Shown here: positions 1-7,545 of the stretch, in pieces
How the letters are laid out: every line of letters begins with the position of its first letter
How positions within the stretch are numbered: the first letter of the stretch is position 1
Assembly: GCA_963729995.1 (NCBI GenBank)
Contig: CAVSPF010000003.1
Span: forward strand, 1,612,001-1,676,000
Direction: 5' to 3'
Length of the DNA: 64,000 nt
Source: VRUE01 sp963729995
Lineage (GTDB): Bacteria > Actinomycetota > Thermoleophilia > Solirubrobacterales > 70-9
Made by a program: the position numbers and the translations under genes
Notes under the pieces: generated by a model
Database searches by the model: none
Told to the model about the DNA's origin: nothing
What the model saw: the letters and a program-made list of their open reading frames with translations, nothing else

Positions 1-8
1 GCCGGCGC

Positions 9-212
9 TCAGATCCGCCGGTCGATCGCCCGCAGCTCCTTGGAGACGTCTTCGATCTCGATCCTGCCGGCGTTCTCCAGCAGCCAGTCGACGGCGCCGC
101 GGCGGACGTGATCGGCGATCGCGGCCTCCACGGCCTTGGTCTTGGACTCGCCGGGATGGCGGGCCATGAGCGACTCCATGAGGCGCGTGTCGAGGTCCAG
201 CGTGGTGCGCAT
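9..212 (-). CDS. VapB-type antitoxin
   Basis: A 67-aa protein starting MRTTLDLD, the short beta-strand/helix opening typical of VapB (DUF2191-like) antitoxins that dimerise through a ribbon-helix-helix fold and bind their own operator. The C-terminal half is charged and probably wraps a PIN toxin. On this strand the toxin would follow to the left, outside the window, so the pair cannot be confirmed here. Two copies of ATGGCATAAG overlap the start codon and leave no room for a normal ribosome binding site, so the message may be leaderless or poorly translated. Family assignment rests on the N-terminal pattern and length. Confidence 0.75.
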   Translation of the reverse strand: MRTTLDLDTRLMESLMARHPGESKTKAVEAAIADHVRRGAVDWLLENAGRIEIEDVSKELRAIDRRI

Positions 213-231
213 GGCATAAGTATGGCATAAG
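210..231. promoter_or_regulatory. Direct-repeat operator candidate of the vapB-like gene
   Basis: ATGGCATAAG occurs twice (211-220 and 222-231) with an 11-bp period, one helical turn, overlapping the antitoxin start codon. This is where ribbon-helix-helix antitoxins usually autoregulate. Function is inferred from position and spacing only. Confidence 0.4.
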
Positions 232-257
232 CAGCTGTGCCACCCTCGGCGATCGGC

Positions 258-420
258 TCAACCCGAGGCGGGCCGTCCGGAGGAGGAGAGCGCATGCCAG
301 TGGCCGCCGCAGGACTTCACGTCGTTGCCGAGGGCGTCTCCGGGCTTGCGGTCGAGCGTGTAGGTGTAGAGGGGGTGGCCGGCGTAGGCGGCGAGGAGTG
401 CGGCTGAGAGGAACCTGGAC
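258..420 (-). pseudogene. C-terminal remnant of a COG4315-type lipoprotein
   Basis: Read on the minus strand, this stretch encodes AAYAGHPLYTYTLDRKPGD, then GNDVKSCGGHWHALS and a stop. This is the repeat unit of secreted lipoproteins with the Yx(FWY)xxD motif (SCO0930/COG4315: GHPLYT, DxxPGD, GGxWxxLS). There is no start codon, signal peptide or upstream repeat, and the open frame begins only about 50 bp upstream. It is best read as a decayed 3' end. The rest of the 213-487 gap shows nothing else recognisable. Confidence 0.6.
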
Positions 421-487
421 GTAGCGGGATTATCTCTGTTTCTTCAAGACGAACAGCAACCTCCTGCACGAATCCTGAGCCAGCCGG

Positions 488-904
488 TCAGACGAGATGC
501 AAAGACAGCTCCTGGTCCTTCTCCGACACGCTCACCACGTAGGTCATCATCAGATCGGCGCGGCCCCAGAGCGCATCGAGGGTGACGACGAAGAGCGGCT
601 GAACTTGAAACTTGACGTCTGGAACGCCGTTGACGAACGCCTCGCAGGGCTTCTGAGCGTCCCAGGCAGAGGCGGAGCCCTCCACCTGGCCGACCTCCAC
701 GGGAGCAAGGTCTTTCGCTCGATAGCCGAGCAGCTGCGCGTAGTCGACCGGGAGCACCGACTTGTCGGCGCCGGTGTCGACCAGGCCGACGATCGGGACT
801 TCGGGACCGCCGCGAGGTCCTTTCAGCGTCAACCACAGATAGGGGCGTGGGTGGCCATCGGAGCCGGGCCTATACGGAGCCGTCGCGCTCCACGGACGCT
901 TCAC
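488..904 (-). CDS. Retropepsin-like aspartic protease domain protein
   Basis: This 138-aa protein carries the motif IVGLVDTGADKSVLP near residue 40, the hydrophobic-D-T-G-A signature of single-domain retropepsin-like aspartyl proteases, which act as homodimers. A glycine-rich hydrophobic stretch follows. No signal peptide or membrane segment is visible, so it is probably cytoplasmic. The start is a GTG lying 4 nt after the stop of the upstream DUF5678 gene, so the two are probably co-transcribed. The substrate is unknown. The catalytic motif is clear; the physiological role is not. Confidence 0.7.
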   Translation of the reverse strand: MKRPWSATAPYRPGSDGHPRPYLWLTLKGPRGGPEVPIVGLVDTGADKSVLPVDYAQLLGYRAKDLAPVEVGQVEGSASAWDAQKPCEAFVNGVPDVKFQVQPLFVVTLDALWGRADLMMTYVVSVSEKDQELSLHLV

Positions 905-908
905 GGCC

Positions 909-1130
909 TCAGGCGACGAAGTACCCGCCGTGGGAGCGAGACACGGGAACGATCACGTCGCTGTCTTTGACCTCGCGATGGCGGCGCAGCTTCTCCGCGC
1001 TGAGGTCGCTGGCGATCACCTTCCCCGCGCGCAGAGCGACCCACTTGCCCAGGTAGGGGGTCAGATCCTCCTTCGGCTCAAGCTCTGCCTGGCCCCGACG
1101 CAGATCGTTTCGCTCTTTGACGGCCATCAA
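909..1130 (-). CDS. DUF5678 domain protein
   Basis: A 73-aa protein whose core (LTPYLGKWVALRAGKVI, then a conserved run ending SRSHGGYFVA) matches the small DUF5678 fold: a conserved tryptophan in 'GKWVAL' and a C-terminal aromatic. It lies directly upstream of the retropepsin-like gene with a 4-nt gap. Pairing of DUF5678 with small retropepsin-like proteins is familiar in bacterial genomes, so the two probably act together. No biochemical activity is known for the domain. Confidence 0.6.
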   Translation of the reverse strand: MMAVKERNDLRRGQAELEPKEDLTPYLGKWVALRAGKVIASDLSAEKLRRHREVKDSDVIVPVSRSHGGYFVA

Positions 1131-1197
1131 GCTCCTATTCCGAGATCCAGATCATCTTCCTCCCCGCACGATAGCGATGCAACCCGCGGCGCATCGC

Positions 1198-1836
1198 TCA
1201 GTGCCCCGGGGGAGGCGGTAGTGCCAGCGGCGTCCCCGGCGCCAGGGAGATCGCCTTCCAGGCGCCCCTTTCGCGCTTCATCACGAAGTAGCTGGGTGGG
1301 CCCCCCTTCGGCTGGAAGAGGACGAAGGCGGTGTCGCCCTTGACGCGCACGGAGGTCAGCTTGCCCGCGGCCGCCTTACGGGCTTCGGGGACGCCGCGGG
1401 TCGAGATCAGCGTCTTCAGGATCGCCGGGCAGCCGCCCCGCTGGTGTTTGGCCTTGAGGAAGGCTTCGAGTCCCTTGCGGTTGGAGGCGGCAAGTCCTGC
1501 GCAGACCTTGGCGTAATCGGAGGCGGCCATCGCGCGGAAGAAGGAGAAGGCGGTCGCGGCGAGGGAGCCCTTGAGGGCGGAGGGAGCGGAGGAGCCGTAG
1601 GTCTGGATGCTGTTGTCGGCGCCGGCGGAGCCCGAGCCGCCGCTGGAGCCGGCCTGGCCGCCCTGTCCCGAGCCGCTCTGGGCGCCCGGTTGGGTGGTCG
1701 TTTGGGTTGAGGGGACTGAGGCACCGGCTTGGGGGGTCGAGGTCGAGGAGCTCGTCGAGGTCGAAGGGCTCGAGCCGGAGCCGCAGCCGGCCGCGGCGAG
1801 GGCGAGGAGGCTCAGGGCTGTGAGGAGCTTGGGCAT
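1198..1836 (-). CDS. Secreted lipoprotein of unknown function
   Basis: The 212-aa product begins MPKLLTALSLLALAAAGCGS, a signal peptide with a lipobox (LAAAGC) that predicts lipid attachment at Cys18. A Ser/Thr/Gly/Gln-rich low-complexity linker of about 60 residues follows. The C-terminal globular part (from about residue 85: ATAFSFFRAMAASDYAKVCAGL) resembles the small NTF2-like folds seen in actinobacterial lipoproteins, including 'VKGDTAFVLFQPKGGPPSYFVMKRERGAWK' spread over residues 165-195. The lipoprotein call is firm; the fold is a guess. It stands alone, just downstream of the mazF gene. Confidence 0.7.
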   Translation of the reverse strand: MPKLLTALSLLALAAAGCGSGSSPSTSTSSSTSTPQAGASVPSTQTTTQPGAQSGSGQGGQAGSSGGSGSAGADNSIQTYGSSAPSALKGSLAATAFSFFRAMAASDYAKVCAGLAASNRKGLEAFLKAKHQRGGCPAILKTLISTRGVPEARKAAAGKLTSVRVKGDTAFVLFQPKGGPPSYFVMKRERGAWKAISLAPGTPLALPPPPGH

Positions 1837-1841
1837 ATGCC

Positions 1842-2156
1842 TCAGAGTCCGAGGACGAGGGCGAGAGCGTCGTCGAGGACCTGCAGCTCGGCTCCATCGA
1901 GGCGACCGGCGAAGTCGCCGAGCCTTTCCACGTCGAGTGCCCGCAGCTGCTCCACCATCACCCGCGTCCGCGCTCCGTCAAGCTCGATCTCGGGCCGGAA
2001 GGAGGCCGGACGCACGCTGCGCGAGGTGGGTGCGACCAGTACGGTTGAGAGCCCGAGCAGAGCGTCGGCTTGGACGAGGACGGCGTAACGGGGGCCATGC
2101 TGCTCTCTTCCGCGTTGCGATGGCAGCCGGACGCGGTAGATGTCGCCGCGGGTCAC
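1842..2156 (-). CDS. MazF/PemK-type toxin
   Basis: From a GTG start the 104-aa product begins with VTRGDIYRVRLP, the usual opening of MazF/PemK endoribonucleases, followed by RYAVLVQADALLGLSTVLVAPTS, the conserved second strand with its characteristic 'VLVAPTS' end. MazF enzymes cut mRNA at short sequence motifs. The GTG overlaps the antitoxin stop (GTGA), so translation is coupled. A longer in-frame reading upstream has no MazF character, which decides the start. The length is normal for the family. Confidence 0.85.
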   Translation of the reverse strand: MTRGDIYRVRLPSQRGREQHGPRYAVLVQADALLGLSTVLVAPTSRSVRPASFRPEIELDGARTRVMVEQLRALDVERLGDFAGRLDGAELQVLDDALALVLGL

Positions 2157-2401
2157 GTCGGCCAATCGGAGGCGACGGCGTCCATGTCGGCCATGACGCG
2201 GGCGCGCGCGGCGCGATCGGTCTCGCTGGCTTCCAAGCGTTCGACCTCGGCGGCAAGGGAGGCACGGGCAGTTCGCCTCGCAGCAGCCTCGCGCAAGGCG
2301 GTGCGCACCGCCTCGGAGTCGCTGCTGGCCCCGCCGCTGCGCACAACGCTCAGGGCGGCGGCGGAGCTGTCGTCGAGGCGGACGTGGAGAGAACGACTCA
2401 T
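2153..2401 (-). CDS. Antitoxin of the MazF module
   Basis: An 82-aa protein starting MSRSLHVRLDDSSAAALSVV: the short strand and helix pattern of a ribbon-helix-helix DNA-binding domain. A long charged helix (about residues 35-75) probably binds the toxin. It overlaps the downstream mazF-like gene by 4 nt. A perfect 8-bp inverted repeat lies 12 bp upstream of its start, consistent with autorepression. RHH antitoxins combined with MazF toxins are common in actinomycetes. Confidence 0.75.
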   Translation of the reverse strand: MSRSLHVRLDDSSAAALSVVRSGGASSDSEAVRTALREAAARRTARASLAAEVERLEASETDRAARARVMADMDAVASDWPT

Positions 2402-2412
2402 CCGGAAGGTAG

Positions 2413-2433
2413 CGTAGCACGTAATGTGCTACG
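2413..2433. promoter_or_regulatory. Operator palindrome upstream of the MazF module
   Basis: CGTAGCAC, a 5-nt spacer, then GTGCTACG form a perfect inverted repeat about 12 bp upstream of the antitoxin start, where a dimeric antitoxin would bind. Inferred from symmetry and position. Confidence 0.5.
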
Positions 2434-2508
2434 AAAGACCGGACGCAGGGACGCCTGCCTCCCGATCGCGGACGGACATCGGGTGAACCTCGAGGGAAGA
2501 AACGGCCC

Positions 2509-3297
2509 TCACCCACAGCTCTTCGCGACGTCCCCGGAGATCTCGGTCCCGTCGGCGAAGCTGAATTCGCCGTGGGCGAAGAGGCTGCCGGTCGGGCAGC
2601 TGGCGTAGAGCAGGCTGCGCTTTTGGCCCTTGTAGGTCCAGGTTTTGTGGATCGTCGCCGTAAAGGAGGTCAGCGAGCCCTGGCCGGCGACTATGGTCGG
2701 GATCTTGATCACGGTCTGGGTGCCGTATTTGCCAGAGGCCTTGCCGACCACGCCGGTGGTGACGAAGGTGGTCGGGGCCGGCACGTGGGCGTAGACGTGC
2801 ATGATCAGGACCGGGCGGCCTCCCTTGGGGGCGCCGTTGAAGATCAAGAGCGGGCCGCCGGCGTCAAAGGGGGCCTGTTCGGGCAGGGCGATTTCGGCGC
2901 TGGCCCGCCCGGTGCCGACCAGGGCGGGGCCGCAGACCCGCTTGGCCTGGGCGGTGACGGTGCTCTCCAGCTGGGAGACGCGGCAGGTCGGGAGGCCCTT
3001 GGTGTAGATCTGGCCGTGGCGGTCGAACTTCAGGGAAAGGGTCTTGAGCGCGGGGACGTGGGAGCCGTCGGCGGTCTTGATCTGCCCACTCACCGTGAGG
3101 GTGATCGGCGCCGGAGGCCCCTTGGGCAGCTTGGCGGGGCTGACGGAGCCTTCGATCGAGACGATCAGGTTGGCCACCCTGACGGTTTCACCGAAGGCGG
3201 CGGTGGCGAGGATGGCGAGGGGCGCCAAGAGCGCCGCGGCGAGGGCCGCCCCTCCCCCACGCCTGCCTGGGAAGCGAGGGCGCTTTGGCAGGACCAT
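2509..3297 (-). CDS. Secreted protein, paralogue of the preceding gene
   Basis: The 262-aa product starts MVLPKRPRFPGRRG, followed by a hydrophobic signal segment (ALAAALLAPLAILATAAFG). The mature part repeats the plan of its upstream neighbour: 'LPKGPPAPITLTVSGQI', 'LPTCRVSQLESTVTAQAKRVCGPALVGTG', 'FNG', 'SCPTGSLFAHGEFSFADG'. Paired cysteines (LPTC and RVCG, then a later SCP) suggest disulphides outside the cell. The start lies 2 nt after the upstream stop behind a G-rich ribosome binding site, which excludes the longer open frame running through the upstream gene. This is the last gene of the secreted-protein operon; function unknown. Confidence 0.75.
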   Translation of the reverse strand: MVLPKRPRFPGRRGGGAALAAALLAPLAILATAAFGETVRVANLIVSIEGSVSPAKLPKGPPAPITLTVSGQIKTADGSHVPALKTLSLKFDRHGQIYTKGLPTCRVSQLESTVTAQAKRVCGPALVGTGRASAEIALPEQAPFDAGGPLLIFNGAPKGGRPVLIMHVYAHVPAPTTFVTTGVVGKASGKYGTQTVIKIPTIVAGQGSLTSFTATIHKTWTYKGQKRSLLYASCPTGSLFAHGEFSFADGTEISGDVAKSCG

Positions 3298-3299
3298 CC

Positions 3300-4091
3300 C
3301 TACCCCCCCACCGTGCACTGGCGTTCCAAGGTGGCGGTCACGGTGCGCCCGTCGGCGAAGCCAAAGCTCGCCTTGGCGAAGGCAAAGAAGGCGCCCTTGA
3401 AGCCCTTGGCAGCCGGGCAGTCGGCGCTCATGAAGCTGCGCTTGCGGGCGCCGTCGGTGAAGGTGCGCCGCAGCGAGAGGTTGATCGCGGAGATGTAGCC
3501 GTAGTGGCTGGCGATCGGCGGCATCTGGGCGACGAAGGCGGTGCCGTAGGTGCCCGAAACCTTCTTGACCTGGAAGACGATCACGTAGGTGAGCGGCAGG
3601 GGGGCGCCGGTGGCGACCTGGGCAAAGACGGCCTGGTGGCCCTTGTAGCGGCCGTTGAAGGCCAGCAGGGGGCCGTTGGTGGCAAAGGCGCCCTGGCCGG
3701 GCAGGGAGACGCGGGAGGTGACGTTGCCGTGGCCGACCATCGCCGCCCCGCAGGCGCGCCGCGCCCCTTCTGAGGAGATCGAGTTCAGCTTGGCGAGCGG
3801 GCAGGTGGGCAGGCCGGCCGTGTCGAGGACGCCGTGCTTGTTGACGTCCAGGGCGATCGTCTTCAGTTCGGGCGGGGTCGATTTGTCGGTCGTCGTGATC
3901 TTGGCGCCCATCTGCACGGCGACCGGGGCGAGGGTTGTGCGGGGCAGCTTGAGCGGGAAGATGCCGCCCGAGACGGCGACCTGGATGTTGCCGTTTTGGG
4001 CCAGCTCGGCGCGGACGGGGCCGGCGATGAGCAGGGCGAGAAGAGTCGCGGCGCAAAGGAGCGCCGTCTTCTTGGCGAGGAGCGGTCTCAT
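3300..4091 (-). CDS. Secreted protein of unknown function
   Basis: A 263-aa protein with signal peptide (MRPLLAKKTALLCAATLLAL, then LIAGPVRA). The mature part contains 'LPRTTLAPVAVQMGAKI', 'LPTCPLAKLNSISSEGARRACGAAMVGHG', 'FNGRYKG' and 'SADCPAAKGFKGAFFAFAKASFGFADG'. It is clearly homologous to the next gene, so the pair arose by tandem duplication. The overall plan, including the 'C-P...G.G' and 'FNG' blocks, also recalls parts of the two ~950-aa operon members, so all may share one extracellular beta-rich fold. It sits 9 nt after the upstream gene. Confidence 0.75.
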   Translation of the reverse strand: MRPLLAKKTALLCAATLLALLIAGPVRAELAQNGNIQVAVSGGIFPLKLPRTTLAPVAVQMGAKITTTDKSTPPELKTIALDVNKHGVLDTAGLPTCPLAKLNSISSEGARRACGAAMVGHGNVTSRVSLPGQGAFATNGPLLAFNGRYKGHQAVFAQVATGAPLPLTYVIVFQVKKVSGTYGTAFVAQMPPIASHYGYISAINLSLRRTFTDGARKRSFMSADCPAAKGFKGAFFAFAKASFGFADGRTVTATLERQCTVGG

Positions 4092-4100
4092 CTTCGTCTT

Positions 4101-4742
4101 CTAGCGAACGAGGGAATAGACGCAGTAATAGGCAGAGGGCTGGCTTGCTTCGTGTTCTTCGGGGGTGCTGACGCCGTTGACGACGACCACCTCTTTGGGG
4201 CTGCCGGAGCCCACCGTGCCGTAGAAGTCATCGGTGTACTGGCGCTGTTCGGCGTTTGAGCCGTTGCCGAGGTTGAGGACGGAGCGGGCCGAGTAGAGCT
4301 CCATCGGGGTGGGCAGCCAGCCGCCCTTGGCGGCGCAGGCATCGGCCGCGGCCTCGACGTTGGGGGCGACGGGGTTCGAGTGGGAGTCGAAGCAGAGGCC
4401 GCGGATCAGCGTAGTGCCGGTTGGGCAGGAGGCTGAGTGACCTCCTACGGTGTTGGCGTTGGCGGCGGCTTCGGCGCTGGCCGCCGAGGGGACGGTGCCG
4501 AGCGCTGCCAGGTTGATGTCGGCGCCGGTCAGCGAGCCGTCGGCAACCTTGGGGCCGGTGACGGCGTTGTCGGCGAGCTTGCCGGTGGTGACCGCCTTTG
4601 CCTTGAGCTGGCGCGAGCCGACCGAGTTGCGGGCGATCGCCGCGTAGGCGCTGCCCGAGAGTGCGCAGATCAGGGCGATGATCGCGACGACCATCGCCGG
4701 TGAGGGCCTACCGACCCGCTGCTGGTTCCCTGCTTTGCTCAT
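4101..4742 (-). CDS. Secreted repeat-type protein with 'NSVGSRQLK' motif
   Basis: A 213-aa protein. Residues 17-36 (AMVVAIIALICALSGSAYAA) form the signal or anchor segment typical of a large family in Thermoleophilia. It is followed by ARNSVGSRQLKAKAVTTGKL and the short repeat 'DNAVTGPKVADGSLTGADI', a pentapeptide-like left-handed repeat seen in surface proteins. The C-terminal half has cysteines (SCPTGTTLIRGLCFD, DACAAKGGWLPTP) and resembles the tail of collagen-like or phage-like surface proteins. It continues the operon after a 73-nt gap, the largest inside it. Confidence 0.7.
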   Translation of the reverse strand: MSKAGNQQRVGRPSPAMVVAIIALICALSGSAYAAIARNSVGSRQLKAKAVTTGKLADNAVTGPKVADGSLTGADINLAALGTVPSAASAEAAANANTVGGHSASCPTGTTLIRGLCFDSHSNPVAPNVEAAADACAAKGGWLPTPMELYSARSVLNLGNGSNAEQRQYTDDFYGTVGSGSPKEVVVVNGVSTPEEHEASQPSAYYCVYSLVR

Positions 4743-4815
4743 CGCTTCCCTCCGCTTCTAAGTTTGCGGGTCCCCTGCTGGAACCCTTCTGTGGACTCCA
4801 AGGTGTGGTCTGGCC

Positions 4816-7545
4816 CTAGTGGCGGGCGCGCTTGTGCTTCTTGCCCTTCGCCCCGCAGGCCGTCTTTGCCTTCACCTGCCGGGTCAGGGTCTTGCCGTTT
4901 TGGGCGGCGAAGGCGATCGTCGACACCGCCGCGCCGGCGCAGAGGCTGCGGGTGTTTTGCAGGTAGCCCTGCTTGCCGCCGAAGAGGGTGAGGCGGAAGT
5001 GGCCGATCGGGGCGTCGGGGACGACCGGGACGACCGTCTTCAGGTGGCCGCCGTTTACCGATGTGGATTCCGCTTCGGGGATGACGGTCACCTGGCCGGC
5101 GAGGATGAAGGCCAGGTGGGGCAGCTTGCCGTAGCCCGAGACCGCGTAGGCGGGGCCGGAGAGCGGGGCTTCCAGGAGGGGGGTTTCGGCCACCACGGTG
5201 CCGATCGCCTGGCGCCCGGCGCAGTGTTCGCGCTGAAGCTGGGCCTTGGAGCAGATGTTGCCGAGGTGGCGCTGGTCGATCTCGAAGGCTTTGGGCAGGG
5301 TGACGGTCACCGATTTGATGTTGGCTTCTCCGGGGTTGGTGTAGAGGTCGAAGCGAAGCGAAGGGTCCTTGCTTCGGGTGGTCTGCTTGCGGCCGCCCAG
5401 CTGGGTGACCGTCATCCTCGGGCCAAAGCCGAGCGTCCCGCAGTTGACCGCGACGAAGGGCGAGGTGAAGGAGACGGCGCTGCCCTGGTCGCCGACGCCT
5501 TCTGAGCTGGTGTGGAGCTCTTCGCAGTTGGTCGGGTTGACCATGAAGTCGGGGCGGTTGATGTTGACGCGGATCTCGCGGATGCGCAGCGGCACCCCGC
5601 CGATGATCTCGGGGATCGCTTCCGAGTCGGCGATCACGTGGGCGTCGAGGGGGTCGATGTGGAGAGCCACGCGCACCACCACGGTGCCGTAGTCATAGGG
5701 GCCGGCCAGGGCGGGGGTGATCACGACCAGGGAGAGGGGCGCGCCCTGGAAGGGGCCGGCGAAGTAGAGCTTGCCTTCGGCGTGGAAGGGATGGGAGCCG
5801 GGGCCGGCGGCGACGTTGGAGGTGCCGATCTCAGAAGAGGCGGGGCAGCTCGGATGTTCTTGCTCCACCCTCCCCGGCGTCTTCGCGGCAGCGGCGATCG
5901 CCTGATCGGAGCAGTAGCTGACGCCGTGCAGGTTGGCGAGCAGGCCGGCGGGCATCGTGAAGTTGAGGTGGGCGAGGAACTGTTCGCCGTCTTCGCGGCC
6001 CACCCGGAGGGCGAAGTTGGAGAAGGCGCCGGCGCTGGGGTTGGCGGTGCCCGCTTCAAGCGCGGGATGGAAGGGGCGGGTGAGGCCGGGGCATTCGGTG
6101 CCGCCCGGGCCGGTGTCGAGACCGAAGATCTGGCTCGTCCCCTGTTCGGCCAGCGCCGTGTTCCAGGGGTAGAACTCGGCGTTGACCGTGTAGACGGTGC
6201 AGAAGCCAGGCGTCGCCATCAGGCTGCGTTCCCCGCCGAAGAGGTGCAGGGAGAAATCTTCGAAGGGGGCCTGCGGCAGGTTCGGGAATTCGGCCACCAA
6301 CCGCCCCGTCTGGGGATTGGGCTTCACCGAGCCCTTGACCTTCACGTTGAGGCCGAAGCCCGAAGCGATGAGGAAGAGGCGGTATTGATCGCCGGGCTTG
6401 GGTTCGCCCAGGTAGACCGAGCCCTGGAGGCGTTCGGGCAGCGCCGGGGTGCCGACCGAGAAGGTGCCGATCTTGGCGCTGTCGGGGCACTGGGCCGGCC
6501 CTTCGGTGCCGAAGTGAGCTTCGGCTTCGCGGCATTCGGCCTGCCCGTCGGCCGCGTCGGGGTTGATCGTGAAGCCTTCGGGCAGGGTGACGTCCGCTTC
6601 CTTGATCTCGGAGGGCTCGGCGGCTTTGGTCAGGAACTGGGGCGATTTGAGGTCGACGTTCAGCCCCGAGGCCGAGTCGGTCGCTTCGGTGGTCGGGCTG
6701 GCCTGGAGGACCGGGTTGAAGACCTCGTTTTCGCAGCCATCGATCGGCGGGTAGCTCGCCTTTGCTTCGGAGCGGTGTTCGGGGTCGGCGTAGGTCTGCA
6801 CCTGGAGCGTCGATTCCAGCCCTTCGCCGCTGCAGACGGTCGGGTTGTCGACCAGGGGCTGCGATGCGATGCTGGCTATGGTCGCTGTTTTGATGCAGGC
6901 GGTGCCTTCTTCTTCGAGACAGCTGGGTGGGGTGTTCTCTTCTCCTTTGGCAAAGCGTTCGAAATTGTGGCTTTCCGCCGCCGGGAAGCCCCAGAAGGTC
7001 AGCTTGGCGGCCGAGAGCGGCGTGAGCTGCGTCATGTCGCGGACCGTGAAGCGCAGCCCGTAGTCGCTGTTGGCGGCGGTGCGCACGGTGACCGGGATCG
7101 CGATCGGGATGTCGAGGATCGGCACTACGAAGGAGAAGCGAGCGGTTTCTTCTTCGGCCTGGGGAACGAGCAGGAAGAGCGGCGCCGTGCCGAGCAGGTA
7201 ACGGGAGTTGCCTCCGTAGTTGGCATAGACCGTGATCAGGCCGGCCTGGGAGTTGGGCGGGCACTCGTCGAGGGCGAAGTCCGATGCGTGGCAGTGGGCG
7301 ATCGCGAAGGGGTTGCCGAAGAAGCCCGCCGGGGCGTTGAAGATGACGTTTTGGGCGACTTCGGGTTCGCCTGGTTCTTCCAGGGCGAAGGAGGTGGTGA
7401 GGTCGGGATGGCCGCCGGCCTGGCTGGTCGACATCGTGGTCTGGAAGCTTTCGATCCCCTCGCTGGCGAGCGCCGGGGCGGCGAGCAGCGCCAGGGCGAG
7501 CGCCGCCGCGGCCAGGGAGATGAAGAGGGTGCGCACGACGCTCAC
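4816..7545 (-). CDS. Large secreted protein (909 aa), paralogue of the 976-aa operon member
   Basis: The product has a signal peptide (LFISLAAAALALALLAAPAL) and then two broadly similar halves. Landmarks are 'GHPDLTTSFALEE' near residue 44, 'LPEGFTINPDAADGQAEC' near 318, 'GDQYRLFLIASGFGLNVKVKG', 'FPNLPQAPFEDFSLHLFGGE' and 'APLSLVVITPALAGPYDYG'. All recur with clear similarity in the 976-aa neighbour (TLPEGFTINSGAADGKTAC; FRNLPQFPFEDFNLHFFGGE). Many paired cysteines suggest disulphides. The tail is basic (CGAKGKKHKRARH). The GTG start overlaps the upstream stop (GTGA). No enzyme motif is recognised; it is most likely a cell-surface or matrix protein. Confidence 0.75.
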   Translation of the reverse strand: MSVVRTLFISLAAAALALALLAAPALASEGIESFQTTMSTSQAGGHPDLTTSFALEEPGEPEVAQNVIFNAPAGFFGNPFAIAHCHASDFALDECPPNSQAGLITVYANYGGNSRYLLGTAPLFLLVPQAEEETARFSFVVPILDIPIAIPVTVRTAANSDYGLRFTVRDMTQLTPLSAAKLTFWGFPAAESHNFERFAKGEENTPPSCLEEEGTACIKTATIASIASQPLVDNPTVCSGEGLESTLQVQTYADPEHRSEAKASYPPIDGCENEVFNPVLQASPTTEATDSASGLNVDLKSPQFLTKAAEPSEIKEADVTLPEGFTINPDAADGQAECREAEAHFGTEGPAQCPDSAKIGTFSVGTPALPERLQGSVYLGEPKPGDQYRLFLIASGFGLNVKVKGSVKPNPQTGRLVAEFPNLPQAPFEDFSLHLFGGERSLMATPGFCTVYTVNAEFYPWNTALAEQGTSQIFGLDTGPGGTECPGLTRPFHPALEAGTANPSAGAFSNFALRVGREDGEQFLAHLNFTMPAGLLANLHGVSYCSDQAIAAAAKTPGRVEQEHPSCPASSEIGTSNVAAGPGSHPFHAEGKLYFAGPFQGAPLSLVVITPALAGPYDYGTVVVRVALHIDPLDAHVIADSEAIPEIIGGVPLRIREIRVNINRPDFMVNPTNCEELHTSSEGVGDQGSAVSFTSPFVAVNCGTLGFGPRMTVTQLGGRKQTTRSKDPSLRFDLYTNPGEANIKSVTVTLPKAFEIDQRHLGNICSKAQLQREHCAGRQAIGTVVAETPLLEAPLSGPAYAVSGYGKLPHLAFILAGQVTVIPEAESTSVNGGHLKTVVPVVPDAPIGHFRLTLFGGKQGYLQNTRSLCAGAAVSTIAFAAQNGKTLTRQVKAKTACGAKGKKHKRARH

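Noticed and set aside
2509..4056. A single 515-aa protein covering two operon genes.
   Set aside because: The upstream half is out of frame with the clear 263-aa secreted gene. The real downstream gene has its own start, G-rich ribosome binding site and signal peptide at 3297.
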